Assembly: GCA_009841255.1 (NCBI GenBank)
Contig: VXMD01000026.1
Span: forward strand, 91,787-155,786
Source: Candidatus Poribacteria bacterium
Lineage (GTDB): Bacteria; Poribacteria; WGA-4E; WGA-3G
Direction: 5' to 3'
DNA length: 64,000 bases
A program made the translations under genes and the position numbers. The notes under the pieces were generated by a model. It was not told where the DNA came from. It worked only from the letters and a program-made list of their open reading frames with translations, and did no database searches. Of this stretch, positions 52,755 through 60,743 are shown piece after piece (the stretch's first letter is position 1; every line of letters begins with the position of its first letter).

Positions 52755-52850
52755 TCAAAACCCGTAGCTCGTAATGAAATGGAGAGCGGATTTGAGGAAG
52801 GCACGTGAAATTCCCAACCTACGTTATTTACCCGCAAGGAAGGTTAAAAT
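52755..52850 (+). repeat. Mosaic repeat copy R11, supplies RBS of sulfatase
   Basis: AAAACCCGTAGCTCGTAATG, ATGGAGAGCGGATTTGAGGA and the terminal box CCCGCAAGGAAGGTTAAAAT flush with the ATG at 52851. The AAGGAAGG of the box serves as Shine-Dalgarno. Confidence 0.8.
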
Positions 52851-54185
52851 ATGTCTTCACGCCCCAATGTTCTTTTTATGATCGCTGACGATCACCGATG
52901 GGATGCCATCGGTGGCATGGGCGATCCAACGGTCAAAACACCGACGATGGATTCACTCATGGCACGCGGCACAACTTTCCGACAAACTCACATTATGGGA
53001 TCCCTTGTCGGTGCCGTTTGTGTCCCCAGCCGCGCCGCTGTCCTGACGAGTGCGAATCTATTCCGTAGCGGCGGAAACCAGATTAACCGAGATTTGGCAG
53101 TGTGGCCGCAGGTAATGCGCGAAGCCGGATATCACACATTTTTTTCTGGCAAATGGCACAATGACCGACAAACGTTTACCGACAGTTTCGAGGACGGTGC
53201 TAAAATTTTCTTTGGTGGAATGAGCGATCAATATAAAGTACCGGTTTTCGATTTCGATCCAACAGGAAAATACCCAGAGGATGCCCGGTACATTGGAGAA
53301 AAGTTTTCTACAGAACTGTTTACAGACGCCACCGTGCAATTCCTGCAGGACTATGATGCAACGGACCCTTTCTTTGTTTACCTCTCCTTTACGTCACCGC
53401 ACGATCCGAGAACGGCACCTGGGGAATACGCGACGATGTATTCACCAGAGGATATACCTGTTCCAGAGAACTTCGTTCCCGAACATCCGTTCGACAACGG
53501 TGAGATGCGTATTCGGGACGAAGTGTTGGCGCCCTTCCCGCGCACACCAGAAATCGTTCAGCAGCACATCGCCGACTATTACGGGATGATTACGCACATG
53601 GATGCCGAAATGGGACGTGTGCTGCAGACTTTAGAAGCCACCGGGCATCTCGAAAATACGATTATCATCTATACCGCCGATCACGGGCTCGCTGTTGGGC
53701 AACATGGACTGTTGGGAAAACAGAATCTCTATAACCATAGTATCCACGTGCCTTCCATATTTGCTGGACCGGGGATCCCCGAAGGGGAAACAGTTGATGC
53801 GCTAACCTATCTGTATGATGTGTTTCCCACCGTCTGCGATCTCACCGATGTCGCCTGTCCAGGAACGACTGAAGGGTACAGTTTAGTGCCATTGATGAAT
53901 GGACATGTAGAACGGATACGCGCTACGGTTTTCGCGGCGTATAGAGATATTCAACGCACAATCACGGATGGGCGTTGGAAATTGATTCGTTACTATGTCT
54001 CCGAAGAGACGGGTGCTGGCACGGATTGCATCCAATTTTTCGATTTAGAGCAGGATCCTTGGGAGACGACAAACCTTGCCGATCTACCTGAACATGCCGA
54101 CCTTATCCGGTCGCTCGCGGCGGATATGCAAATGTGGCAAATCCAAACGAACGATTTCATGAAAGATGTACCCGTATTGCTGTAG
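52851..54185 (+). CDS. Sulfatase (Cys-type, choline-sulfatase-like)
   Basis: A second Cys-type sulfatase, 444 aa. PNVLFMIADDHRWDAIGGMG gives the metal Asp pair, VGAVCVPSRAAVLTSANLF has the C-x-P-x-R motif (Cys about 62), and IIYTADHGLAVGQHGLLGKQ and NLYNHSIHVPSIFAGPGIPE the remaining metal ligands. It resembles choline sulfatase and iduronate-2-sulfatase-like enzymes. It needs an FGE from elsewhere in the genome. There is no signal peptide. Confidence 0.92.
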   Translation: MSSRPNVLFMIADDHRWDAIGGMGDPTVKTPTMDSLMARGTTFRQTHIMGSLVGAVCVPSRAAVLTSANLFRSGGNQINRDLAVWPQVMREAGYHTFFSGKWHNDRQTFTDSFEDGAKIFFGGMSDQYKVPVFDFDPTGKYPEDARYIGEKFSTELFTDATVQFLQDYDATDPFFVYLSFTSPHDPRTAPGEYATMYSPEDIPVPENFVPEHPFDNGEMRIRDEVLAPFPRTPEIVQQHIADYYGMITHMDAEMGRVLQTLEATGHLENTIIIYTADHGLAVGQHGLLGKQNLYNHSIHVPSIFAGPGIPEGETVDALTYLYDVFPTVCDLTDVACPGTTEGYSLVPLMNGHVERIRATVFAAYRDIQRTITDGRWKLIRYYVSEETGAGTDCIQFFDLEQDPWETTNLADLPEHADLIRSLAADMQMWQIQTNDFMKDVPVLL

Positions 54186-54228
54186 CAGAAGTAGGGGACG
54201 GGGCATCGTACCCGTCCGTTCTTTTCCC

Positions 54229-55374
54229 TTACTTGGGCATTCTGGTTCCGATGGCAACCAATCGTGCCGCTTGCTCCGCTGTATCGGCGATCAACCGCGA
54301 CGCATCTGTAACGGCATCTTCGAGGGACATCGGTTCTTGGACAATGCCTAACATCGCATCAATACCGGCATCGTAAACGGCTTCGGCACCTTCAGCGATA
54401 CCGCCCGCAATTGCTATGACGGGAATGCCGTGCGCTTTTGCGACCTTCGCAACACCGACAGGCGTTTTCCCAAACGCTGTTTGAAAGTCCAGTTGCCCTT
54501 CACCCGTGAAAACAACAGCGGCACCTTTTACCCGTTCTTTGAGATTCACGGCATCAATCATAATATCGATACCGAGTTGCAACTCCGCATTGAGGAACGC
54601 CATCAATCCTGCGCCTAATCCACCCGCTGCACCCGCACCGGGAATGTCATTAAAAGATTTTCCGAGAGTGTGCATCAAAACCTTGTCAAAATGTGCGAGA
54701 TGCCCATCTAACGTTTCAATCATTTCAGGGGTTGCCCCTTTTTGCGGTCCATAGACGTGGGATGCGCCGTCTGGTCCGGTCAAAGGGTTGTTAACATCAC
54801 AGGCGACAACGGTTTCGGTTTCGGCAATAGCGGGATGTAAGTCGGTTACATCTATCGACGTTAATTGGCTAAGGTTCCCACCCCCGCGTTGAATCTGTTT
54901 TCCGTGCGTATCCAGCAATCGGACACCGAGTGCCTCCGCCATTCCGGCACCACCATCGTTTGTTGCACTACCACCGATACCGATGATCAAGCGCCTGCAC
55001 CCTGCTTCCAGAGCGGCGTGAATCAGTTGTCCAGTCCCATAGGTAGTGGTCCGAAGCGGATTCCGTGCGTTCGGTTCGACGAGTGTGAGACCGGAGGCGG
55101 ATGCCATCTCAATAACGGCGGTCTCTCCGTCGGAGAGAATACCGAATGGTGCATCGACCTCGTTTTCGAGGGGGGCAAGCACACGGCGTGTTTGGAGGTG
55201 TCCACCGGTGGCATCTACAAGCGATTGCACTGTCCCTTCACCACCGTCTGCCATCGGTATCTTCTCAATGACGGCATCGGGAAACACACGGCGGAGTCCG
55301 TGCTCAATCGCACGTGCGGCTTCGAGAGCACTGACACTCCCTTTAAATGAATCAGGGGCAACTACAATTTTCAT
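54229..55374 (-). CDS. Glycerate kinase
   Basis: Phosphorylates glycerate (2-phosphoglycerate-forming, GarK/GlxK family), 381 aa: MKIVVAPDSFKGSVSALEAA, IPMADGGEGTVQSLVDATGG, IGIGGSATNDGGAGMAEALG and VVFTGEGQLDFQTAFGKTPV are all standard. It may serve sugar-acid breakdown with the dehydratase at 51324. Upstream on its strand the mosaic-repeat box ends at the ATG. Confidence 0.94.
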   Translation of the reverse strand: MKIVVAPDSFKGSVSALEAARAIEHGLRRVFPDAVIEKIPMADGGEGTVQSLVDATGGHLQTRRVLAPLENEVDAPFGILSDGETAVIEMASASGLTLVEPNARNPLRTTTYGTGQLIHAALEAGCRRLIIGIGGSATNDGGAGMAEALGVRLLDTHGKQIQRGGGNLSQLTSIDVTDLHPAIAETETVVACDVNNPLTGPDGASHVYGPQKGATPEMIETLDGHLAHFDKVLMHTLGKSFNDIPGAGAAGGLGAGLMAFLNAELQLGIDIMIDAVNLKERVKGAAVVFTGEGQLDFQTAFGKTPVGVAKVAKAHGIPVIAIAGGIAEGAEAVYDAGIDAMLGIVQEPMSLEDAVTDASRLIADTAEQAARLVAIGTRMPK

Positions 55375-55463
55375 ATTTTTAATTTTACCTTGCGGAGGAA
55401 TGAAGGATGTTTGGGCTGTTGCGTGCCTCTCACTTATCCGTTCTCCATTTCATTACTAACTAC
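55375..55463 (-). repeat. Mosaic repeat copy R12 (minus strand), supplies RBS of glycerate kinase
   Basis: Read on the minus strand: GTAGTTAGTAATGAAATGGA, GAACGGATAAG, GAGGCACGCAACAG, and the box CTCCGCAAGG plus TAAAATTAAAAAT directly before the ATG at 55374. It is the only minus-strand copy that leads straight into a gene, which shows the box follows gene orientation. Confidence 0.78.
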
Positions 55464-55674
55464 AATTATGAAAAATTGAATTAAGACTATCTTCTCTTAA
55501 AAGCGGAGCAGACTTCCGAACCGAGTTGCTAATTTATCACAAGTCTCGCGAATTGTCAAGTTTAGATGGCTCTGGGTTTTATCAAAACTTTCGAACCTAA
55601 AACCCCCATGCTTCAGCAGGGGGATACAGGTTCGCCCTTGTGAATTAGACCGAAGCGTTTTTTTTGAAAAACAC

Positions 55675-55703
55675 TTGACATTTTTAGTAAATTGTGGTTT
55701 AAT
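55675..55703 (+). promoter_or_regulatory. Promoter inside the TnpB element
   Basis: TTGACA (55675-55680), a 17-nt spacer and TTTAAT (55698-55703), upstream of tnpB. It would start a leader that contains the palindrome at 55710. Confidence 0.5.
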
Positions 55704-55709
55704 ATTCTT

Positions 55710-55780
55710 ACATCGTGGCGGTGGACTTCGCCTCTCGCTTGAGAGTGCCACCGCACCGATCGAAGTCGGTATCACGATGT
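55710..55780 (+). promoter_or_regulatory. Large palindromic leader of tnpB
   Basis: ACATCGTG (55710-55717) and CACGATGT (55773-55780) pair; inside, GACTTCG pairs with CGAAGTC and CTCTC with GAGAG, while GCGGTGG can also pair with CCACCGC. These are mutually exclusive folds, as in an attenuator or a protein-binding site. It ends 12 bp before the ATG, overlapping the region where the RBS (AAAGGA) lies. Confidence 0.45.
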
Positions 55781-55792
55781 AAAGGAAACACG

Positions 55793-56950
55793 ATGTATAC
55801 CACGAATTACAAACTTTTTCGTGCGCCGCGCAATCGCAATTTGAAGCGAAAAACGTGGATAGCACATACAATATGGAACTATTTTCTTGGTTGGCAACGC
55901 ATGCGATATTCTCTTGGGCTGCCGTATCTCTCCTACAAAGAAATGTCTCGTGAGTTTACGATGCTACGTAAGTCGCATCCCAATATGTTTGCACATTGGC
56001 GTGAGTTGGATTCTTGGGCAGCGCGCCAAGTCCTCAAACGCCTTGATGATGGTTACCAACGGTTCTTTAAGAAAATCGCCAAACGTCCGCCAAAGTTTAG
56101 ATCGTTTCGTAAACCTTACTCTTTGACAATGTGTCCCTCTGGATACAAATTTGACCGCCCCATTGCGGGTGATAAAGGTTTCGGAATCTATAGCGACCGA
56201 GTCACGATCATGGGGAAAACATACCGATTTAATTTGAGTCGTCCGATCTTTGGAAATATCAAAACTATCACGATTAAAGAAGATGCACTTGGCGATTTCT
56301 ATATGTCTGTTGTTACGGATCACAAGCAGTCGCATCTCAAACCAATGACGGGTAATGCTGCTGGGTTTGATATCGGAGTCAAAACAATGCTGACCTGTTC
56401 CAACGGAAAACACTACGAATCGCCTCATTTTTTCACGGAGTCTATTGATAACGTCCGAACCGCCAATCGCCAACTCTCTACGAAAAAGCGGGGCAGTAAC
56501 AACCGAGAACGTGCGAGAAAGCATCACACACGTATGCACCGCAAGGTGAAAAGGCAACGCGAAGATCATCACTGGAAACTCGCACTTGAACTTGCGCGTA
56601 GATTTGATGTGCTGTTCTTTGAGACCTTGAACCTTGACGGAATGAAACGACTCTGGGGGCGAAAAGTCTCTGATATAGGTTTCTACGCATTCTTGGAAAA
56701 AGTCAAGTGGAAACCAGCAAAGAAACGTGGTAAGCGTCTGGAATGCATAGATCAATGGCAACCTACAACTTCTGTGTGCCACGTCTGCGACACACGTGTC
56801 TCCCTTGAATTGAGTGATAGAACATGGACTTGTCAACATTGTAATACCTATCATGACCGCGATGTGAACGCGGCTATTAACATTCTTAAGGTTGGGGCAT
56901 CAACCTTTGGAGTAAAGAACGTTAGACTTGCAATCGCAAGCGGTTCTTGA
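55793..56950 (+). CDS. tnpB: TnpB RNA-guided nuclease
   Basis: A 385-aa IS605-type OrfB/TnpB. RuvC-I is AAGFDIGVKTMLT (Asp about 192), RuvC-II is VLFFETLNLDGM (Glu about 277), the zinc finger is VCHVC then WTCQHCN, and RuvC-III is YHDRDVNAAINIL (Asp). All catalytic residues are in place, so it should be active as a guide-RNA-dependent endonuclease. Start at 55793 (AAAGGA 7 nt upstream); a longer frame from 55715 reads through the palindrome. The guide RNA of such systems comes from the 3' end of the gene and runs out past the right end. Confidence 0.93.
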   Translation: MYTTNYKLFRAPRNRNLKRKTWIAHTIWNYFLGWQRMRYSLGLPYLSYKEMSREFTMLRKSHPNMFAHWRELDSWAARQVLKRLDDGYQRFFKKIAKRPPKFRSFRKPYSLTMCPSGYKFDRPIAGDKGFGIYSDRVTIMGKTYRFNLSRPIFGNIKTITIKEDALGDFYMSVVTDHKQSHLKPMTGNAAGFDIGVKTMLTCSNGKHYESPHFFTESIDNVRTANRQLSTKKRGSNNRERARKHHTRMHRKVKRQREDHHWKLALELARRFDVLFFETLNLDGMKRLWGRKVSDIGFYAFLEKVKWKPAKKRGKRLECIDQWQPTTSVCHVCDTRVSLELSDRTWTCQHCNTYHDRDVNAAINILKVGASTFGVKNVRLAIASGS

Positions 56951-56983
56951 TGATACCAGAATCACCCATGCTTTAGCAGGGTG
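56850..56983 (+). ncRNA. Probable reRNA (omega-RNA) of TnpB, 3' region
   Basis: In known TnpB systems the scaffold RNA overlaps the 3' end of tnpB and ends at the right end, with the guide taken from flanking DNA. The hairpin at 56963-56983 is consistent with the terminal scaffold stem. The 5' limit is a guess. Confidence 0.35.
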
Positions 56984-57055
56984 AGTATGTCAAAGAAACA
57001 GGACTTGATTTTTCTGTGAAGCACGGTTATAATAAATTATTAAAAGGAGGAGCAC

Positions 57056-57823
57056 ATGGACTGGCAACTGGAAACGATTGTCTCTGATGAGCAGGTCGGA
57101 TTTTACAAAGAAAATGGATATATCACGTTTGGACGCATCTTCACAAAAGCGGAATTGGATACGCTCCGAGATTATGTGGACGAGATGATTGAGAATCTGT
57201 CAGAGGGCAGACGTCCTGAACAGATGGACGTCCCACATTTTGAGCACCCCTTTTTGTTTAAGTATCTGACGCATCCGCGGGTGTTGAAAGTCATAGAGCG
57301 GTTTATTGGACCGGATATTGTACTCTGGTCGAGCCACTTTATTAGTAAACGCGAGCACGATGGCATGGCAGTCCCGTGGCACCAAGATGGGGTCTACTGG
57401 GGTAAGTCTCTTGAGCCGATGGACGTCATCACGATGTGGTTGGCGGTAGATGAATCGAAGGTTGAGAACGGTTGCATGCGCGTTATCGCTGGAAGTCACA
57501 AATTACAGGATCGTCGCTATGAAGATGTGGATCGCACGAATAACCTGTTCGGAAGCGAGGTCGTGGAGGAGGACTTAGACACATCAAAGGTCGTCAATTT
57601 GGAACTGGAAGTCGGTGAGTGCCATTTTCACGACGCCTGGACAATCCATAACTCGAGTCCGAACGTCTCGCAGAAACGGAGATGTGGTTATACGATGCGC
57701 TATATGCCAGCGAGTGTCCGTTATCCCGGGGCAGAGTGGCGCCGTAAGCACCATATTTATCTGCTACAAGGCGAAGATAGGACGGATGGCTTTAACACCT
57801 ACGCACCTGTACCGGAGTTCTAA
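57056..57823 (+). CDS. Phytanoyl-CoA dioxygenase family protein
   Basis: The fourth PhyH paralogue, 255 aa, with a very strong AAGGAGGAG before the ATG. The iron site is HQD of VPWHQDGVYWGKSLEPMDV with the distal His of FHDAWTIHNSSPNVSQKRR, and the Arg of RRCGYTMRYMPASVRYPGAE. It is most like the 10.3 kb copy (same WHQD and RRRCG... layout). It lies 70 bp after the TnpB element and may have lost its original promoter to the insertion. Confidence 0.88.
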   Translation: MDWQLETIVSDEQVGFYKENGYITFGRIFTKAELDTLRDYVDEMIENLSEGRRPEQMDVPHFEHPFLFKYLTHPRVLKVIERFIGPDIVLWSSHFISKREHDGMAVPWHQDGVYWGKSLEPMDVITMWLAVDESKVENGCMRVIAGSHKLQDRRYEDVDRTNNLFGSEVVEEDLDTSKVVNLELEVGECHFHDAWTIHNSSPNVSQKRRCGYTMRYMPASVRYPGAEWRRKHHIYLLQGEDRTDGFNTYAPVPEF

Positions 57824-57849
57824 CGGCGGAATTATGCTAATGTTCAAAT

Positions 57850-58112
57850 CCACTTCACCGAACCGCAAGGAACAATATTACGGGTTCTACTATAAAAAAA
57901 GCCTGCAACAATACGCAGAAATACCCCGGTTCATGCCACACGGAGACCTTCATACCCCGGTTCATGCCACACGGCATGAATACCGTTGATTTGAAGCCCA
58001 CACGGGAGACCTCATACCGTTGATTCTGATTCGCAAAAACACGCAGGCGGGTCTACGGAGAGGCACTTTATCTATCAACTGTCCTGACCGAATCGCAAGG
58101 AATAATTAAAAT
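57850..58112 (+). repeat. Mosaic repeat copies R13a/b with direct duplications
   Basis: Box CACCGAACCGCAAGGAACAA at 57856-57875, GCCTGCAACAATACGCAGAA, a duplicated CATACCCCGGTTCATGCCAC ACGG, a duplicated CATACCGTTGATT, then TCGCAAAAACACGCAGGCGG, TCTACGGAGAGGCACTTTAT and the second box CGCAAGGAATAATTAAAAT flush with the ATG at 58113. The whole gap is built of repeat pieces. Confidence 0.72.
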
Positions 58113-58973
58113 ATGCGTCCCTATTTCGATGTTCATTGTCACATTGGTATGACGGTATCACGCGCACCCACTGTGGGGCAGAGTGTCGGACGTTGTCTGG
58201 CGCGGATGGCTTCGGCAGATGTGATTGGTGCGATTCCGTGTCCAACGGGCGGGAGTCCACAGGCACGTGGTGTATTAGACACACGCGCACAACACGAGAC
58301 GATTGCCAACGCATGCAAGCTCTATCCAGACCGCTTTCCGATTGGACTTGGGATCGCCGAGGTCCGACACGAACAAGCGGGTGCTGACGAATTGGACAGA
58401 GCCATGCAGGAAGACGGTTTAGTGGGCTTTATGTGTCATCCTGGACTGTCTGGACATTCACTCGGTGGTGAGTTGTACGCGTTCCTTGAGGTGGTGGCGA
58501 TGCATAGCGGATTATGTCTGCTACATCAGGCAGGCTCCACCCGAAATATTGCCGCTTACGCGCAGCGGTTTCCGTCCATAACGTTCATTATCGGACATGT
58601 TTCGATGAACAAAGCCGGGCATCTCGATGCGATCGATCAGTGTGGGAAATGCGAGAATGTCTGGTTCGATGTCGCCCAGAAGCCGGAAGGTGCAGATGCG
58701 AGTTGGGACCTCGTCCACCTTGTCAATCATCTCGGTGGCGACAGGATTATGTTCGGGAGCGATCTGCCATATTACGATTTTCGTCTGGTGCAGGCGCAAA
58801 TCGAATCCGCAGGACTTAGTGATGAGACAAAGGAGCGGATTGCCTACCAGAACGCCGTGCGGTTGGTTCAACAATTCCGAGAAGACTGGGTGCCAACGCT
58901 GCTTCCGATAACGCCTCCGCAGGTCTATTCTGAAACTGAGATGTGGGATGCGAATGGTGCAAGATTGCGCTAA
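58113..58973 (+). CDS. Amidohydrolase family protein
   Basis: A 286-aa metal-dependent hydrolase of the amidohydrolase-2/TatD-like barrel type: FDVHCHIGMTV (H-x-H), SITFIIGHVSMNKAGHLDAI (His), and DRIMFGSDLPYYD (Asp), all expected metal or catalytic positions. The substrate could be a lactone or a decarboxylated acid from the sugar-acid genes nearby. The RBS is the AAGG of the mosaic-repeat box. Confidence 0.85.
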   Translation: MRPYFDVHCHIGMTVSRAPTVGQSVGRCLARMASADVIGAIPCPTGGSPQARGVLDTRAQHETIANACKLYPDRFPIGLGIAEVRHEQAGADELDRAMQEDGLVGFMCHPGLSGHSLGGELYAFLEVVAMHSGLCLLHQAGSTRNIAAYAQRFPSITFIIGHVSMNKAGHLDAIDQCGKCENVWFDVAQKPEGADASWDLVHLVNHLGGDRIMFGSDLPYYDFRLVQAQIESAGLSDETKERIAYQNAVRLVQQFREDWVPTLLPITPPQVYSETEMWDANGARLR

Positions 58974-58975
58974 CG

Positions 58976-59000
58976 GGTAGGAGCGATCTCCGAATCGTAG
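58976..59000 (+). repeat. Gene-end hairpin remnant (GTAGGAGCGA type)
   Basis: GGTAGGAGCGATCTCCGAAT and CGTAG, directly after the amidohydrolase stop codon. It has the same opening as 39234 but the stem is imperfect. Confidence 0.4.
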
Positions 59001-59008
59001 TGTAAGGG

Positions 59009-59875
59009 TTACTTGACAATTTCGACTGCCCGAATTCGACGATGGAGCACACAGAGGCAAACGACTATCAAGGCAATCTGGATGAGAAGTGCCCACACCC
59101 AATGCACAGCGTAGTTGTGTGAACCGGCAAATAGGATTGTGCCAAGAATGTCATAGTGTGCCCAAATGGACACTAACGCCATTTTGCTGGTGCGCGTAAT
59201 CGCTGTAAGTATCTCGTAGATAATCGGTGAACCGAACCAGACAGCACAGAAACCGATGATCGCATAGCGCGGATTTGAGGTAAGCGATGAGAACAATAAC
59301 ATCAGTAAACTCGAGGAAACCATGATAAGTACCGAGTAGGCGATGATTGAGAGAGGTATCCAATAGCTCACTTTCAGAAAGGGAGTATCGGTCAGCAGGA
59401 TGTGCTCAAGCAACAGCAACAGTCCCGGAACTAACGTGAGGCAACCGAGCAAGATACCAATAACAGCACATTTCCCAATCAGGTAATCTATCCATGAAAT
59501 GGGTTTGGAGAGATAGAGGGACAGCGCGTTATTCTTCAGGTCGGTGGCGATTAACCCCGAGCCACCGAAAATAGCGATCAGCGCGATGAGAAATGAGGAA
59601 GGGGGACCTGCGCCGGGATTTCGGAAGAGGAAATTCTGAAAAAACGCGTTGTCAATATCAAACGAAAACACCGCTCCCGGCACCTGATTAAGAATATAAA
59701 TAAGGGTCGCGTGAACCAAAATATAGATTGCGGGTGGAATCGCAACGATGAGTCGAACAATTTTGCGTTGTGCCAGTAGTTTCAACTCTGCTTTTGTAAT
59801 AACCCACCAGCGTGTATAAGGACGCGGGTTCAGTGTGCCTTCCCAATGTCGATAGTCTTGTGTGTGAATGGGCAT
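59009..59875 (-). CDS. ABC-2 type transporter permease
   Basis: A 288-aa polytopic membrane protein with about six hydrophobic segments; after a cytoplasmic start (WWVITKAELKLLAQRKIVRL) comes IVAIPPAIYILVHATLIYIL. The pattern of LKNNALSLYLSKPISWIDYL followed by LIGKCAVIGILLG is typical of ABC-2 permeases (the first intracellular loop with a conserved short helix). No ATPase partner is adjacent; it would be needed from elsewhere. The next minus-strand gene upstream is a lipoprotein. Confidence 0.8.
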   Translation of the reverse strand: MPIHTQDYRHWEGTLNPRPYTRWWVITKAELKLLAQRKIVRLIVAIPPAIYILVHATLIYILNQVPGAVFSFDIDNAFFQNFLFRNPGAGPPSSFLIALIAIFGGSGLIATDLKNNALSLYLSKPISWIDYLIGKCAVIGILLGCLTLVPGLLLLLEHILLTDTPFLKVSYWIPLSIIAYSVLIMVSSSLLMLLFSSLTSNPRYAIIGFCAVWFGSPIIYEILTAITRTSKMALVSIWAHYDILGTILFAGSHNYAVHWVWALLIQIALIVVCLCVLHRRIRAVEIVK

Positions 59876-59946
59876 ATTTTTTTATAGTTTTCAGTTGAGA
59901 GATTTTCGTCTAACAACCCTCTTGTGACCGATAACTGGCAACCCTC

Positions 59947-60465
59947 TTAGTACTTATAGATGGCGGTGCTTTCTAAGGTGTCCGAGAAGGGTCCCTGTTT
60001 TTCAGTCTGGATTTCGACGATGATAACACCGAAAGGTGTATCGCGTTCCGGATCCTCGTCGATGAAGGCACGCGGGATTTCTGCAGTCATGAGTCGATCG
60101 AGTCTATTGAGTTCCTGGGACCAACGGAGGTCGATAAGCCGTCCATCGTAGACTTTCTTATGCTGCTTCCCGTCGCGCATAGAGTAGACCTTGACATTGG
60201 TGGTGAAATCCGCTTCAGAGACAGTGCTCACGCCAACACTTGGACTGAGAATGCTCTGGTTCCATATCAACGGTATGCCGTTTCTATCCACCAGATAAAT
60301 CCGTAAGTCGATCCTATCAACGCGTGGATCCGAATAGATCCGGATGCCCTCAAAATTCTGAATTACCCCGCTCCCACATGAAAGCGTAACGAGAACGCAG
60401 ATGCCGACGAGCATGACGCTCCGACTTTTTAATATAAACTTGCGGGGCACATTGAAACGAAACAC
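59947..60465 (-). CDS. Lipoprotein, unknown, N-terminus partly repeat-derived
   Basis: A 172-aa predicted lipoprotein: RSVMLVGICVLVTLSC, Cys lipobox, then IQNFEGIRIYSDPRVDRIDL and VGVSTVSEADFTTNVKVYSM. It starts at GTG 60465 with GGAGG 7 nt upstream, which extends the signal by VPRKFILKS. That stretch is encoded by CCCCGCAAGTTTATATTAAA, a degenerate copy of the mosaic-repeat box. The ATG at 60414 (M of MLVGICV) is an alternative start. Function unknown. Confidence 0.55.
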   Translation of the reverse strand: MFRFNVPRKFILKSRSVMLVGICVLVTLSCGSGVIQNFEGIRIYSDPRVDRIDLRIYLVDRNGIPLIWNQSILSPSVGVSTVSEADFTTNVKVYSMRDGKQHKKVYDGRLIDLRWSQELNRLDRLMTAEIPRAFIDEDPERDTPFGVIIVEIQTEKQGPFSDTLESTAIYKY

Positions 60466-60576
60466 ATCAATCCTCCTATATTCTGTTTTTTAAGGGCGGT
60501 TTGTAGACTTCCCATAGAAGTCCATTTCAATCTATTATAGCGTTTTAAGAGGCGGATGTCAATCTAAAATCCTGCC

Positions 60577-60604
60577 TTGCATCTTTTCTCAAAAGTGATA
60601 CAAT
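60577..60604 (+). promoter_or_regulatory. Promoter reading into the IsrB element
   Basis: TTGCAT (60577-60582), a 16-nt spacer and TACAAT (60599-60604). Transcription would start near 60611 and cross the left end of the IsrB element, which is what an omega-RNA with a flank-derived guide needs. Confidence 0.4.
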
Positions 60605-60611
60605 AATACTC

Positions 60612-60743
60612 ATGATACCCACTTCTGTAAACGAGTGCGTAGATGCTTTGAGAAGTAAGAAACGTACAGACTCTCCACTTTTGGCTTGGTCAAAGACCTG
60701 CCCATGGGTAAAAAAACAAATTTCGGAGGAATCCCGTCAGTGA
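60612..60743 (+). CDS. Possible truncated small ORF at left flank of IsrB element
   Basis: ATG 60612 opens a 43-codon frame (MIPTSVNECVDALRSKKRTD then SPLLAWSKTCPWVKKQISEE) that stops exactly before the left hairpin. It is unrecognised; it could be the 5' end of a gene cut by the insertion or chance. Confidence 0.25.
   Translation: MIPTSVNECVDALRSKKRTDSPLLAWSKTCPWVKKQISEESRQ

Larger units (their letters stand above)
55603..56983 (+). mobile_element. IS200/IS605-type element, TnpB only
   Basis: The element runs from a left hairpin (CCCCC, A, TGCT TC AGCA, GGGGG at 55603-55623) to a right hairpin of the same design (CACCC, A, TGCT TT AGCA, GGGTG at 56963-56983). It contains only tnpB; no Y1 transposase (TnpA) is present, so it would move only with help. 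True ends lie a few bases outside the hairpins and were not resolved. Confidence 0.75.

Noticed and set aside
55964-56854. 296-codon minus-strand frame antisense to tnpB
   Set aside because: It is a shadow frame; tnpB has all catalytic residues and an RBS.
57901-57990. Repeated CATACCCCGGTTCATGCC as a possible CRISPR array
   Set aside because: Only two units, no regular spacer length and no cas genes; it is part of the mosaic repeat cluster.
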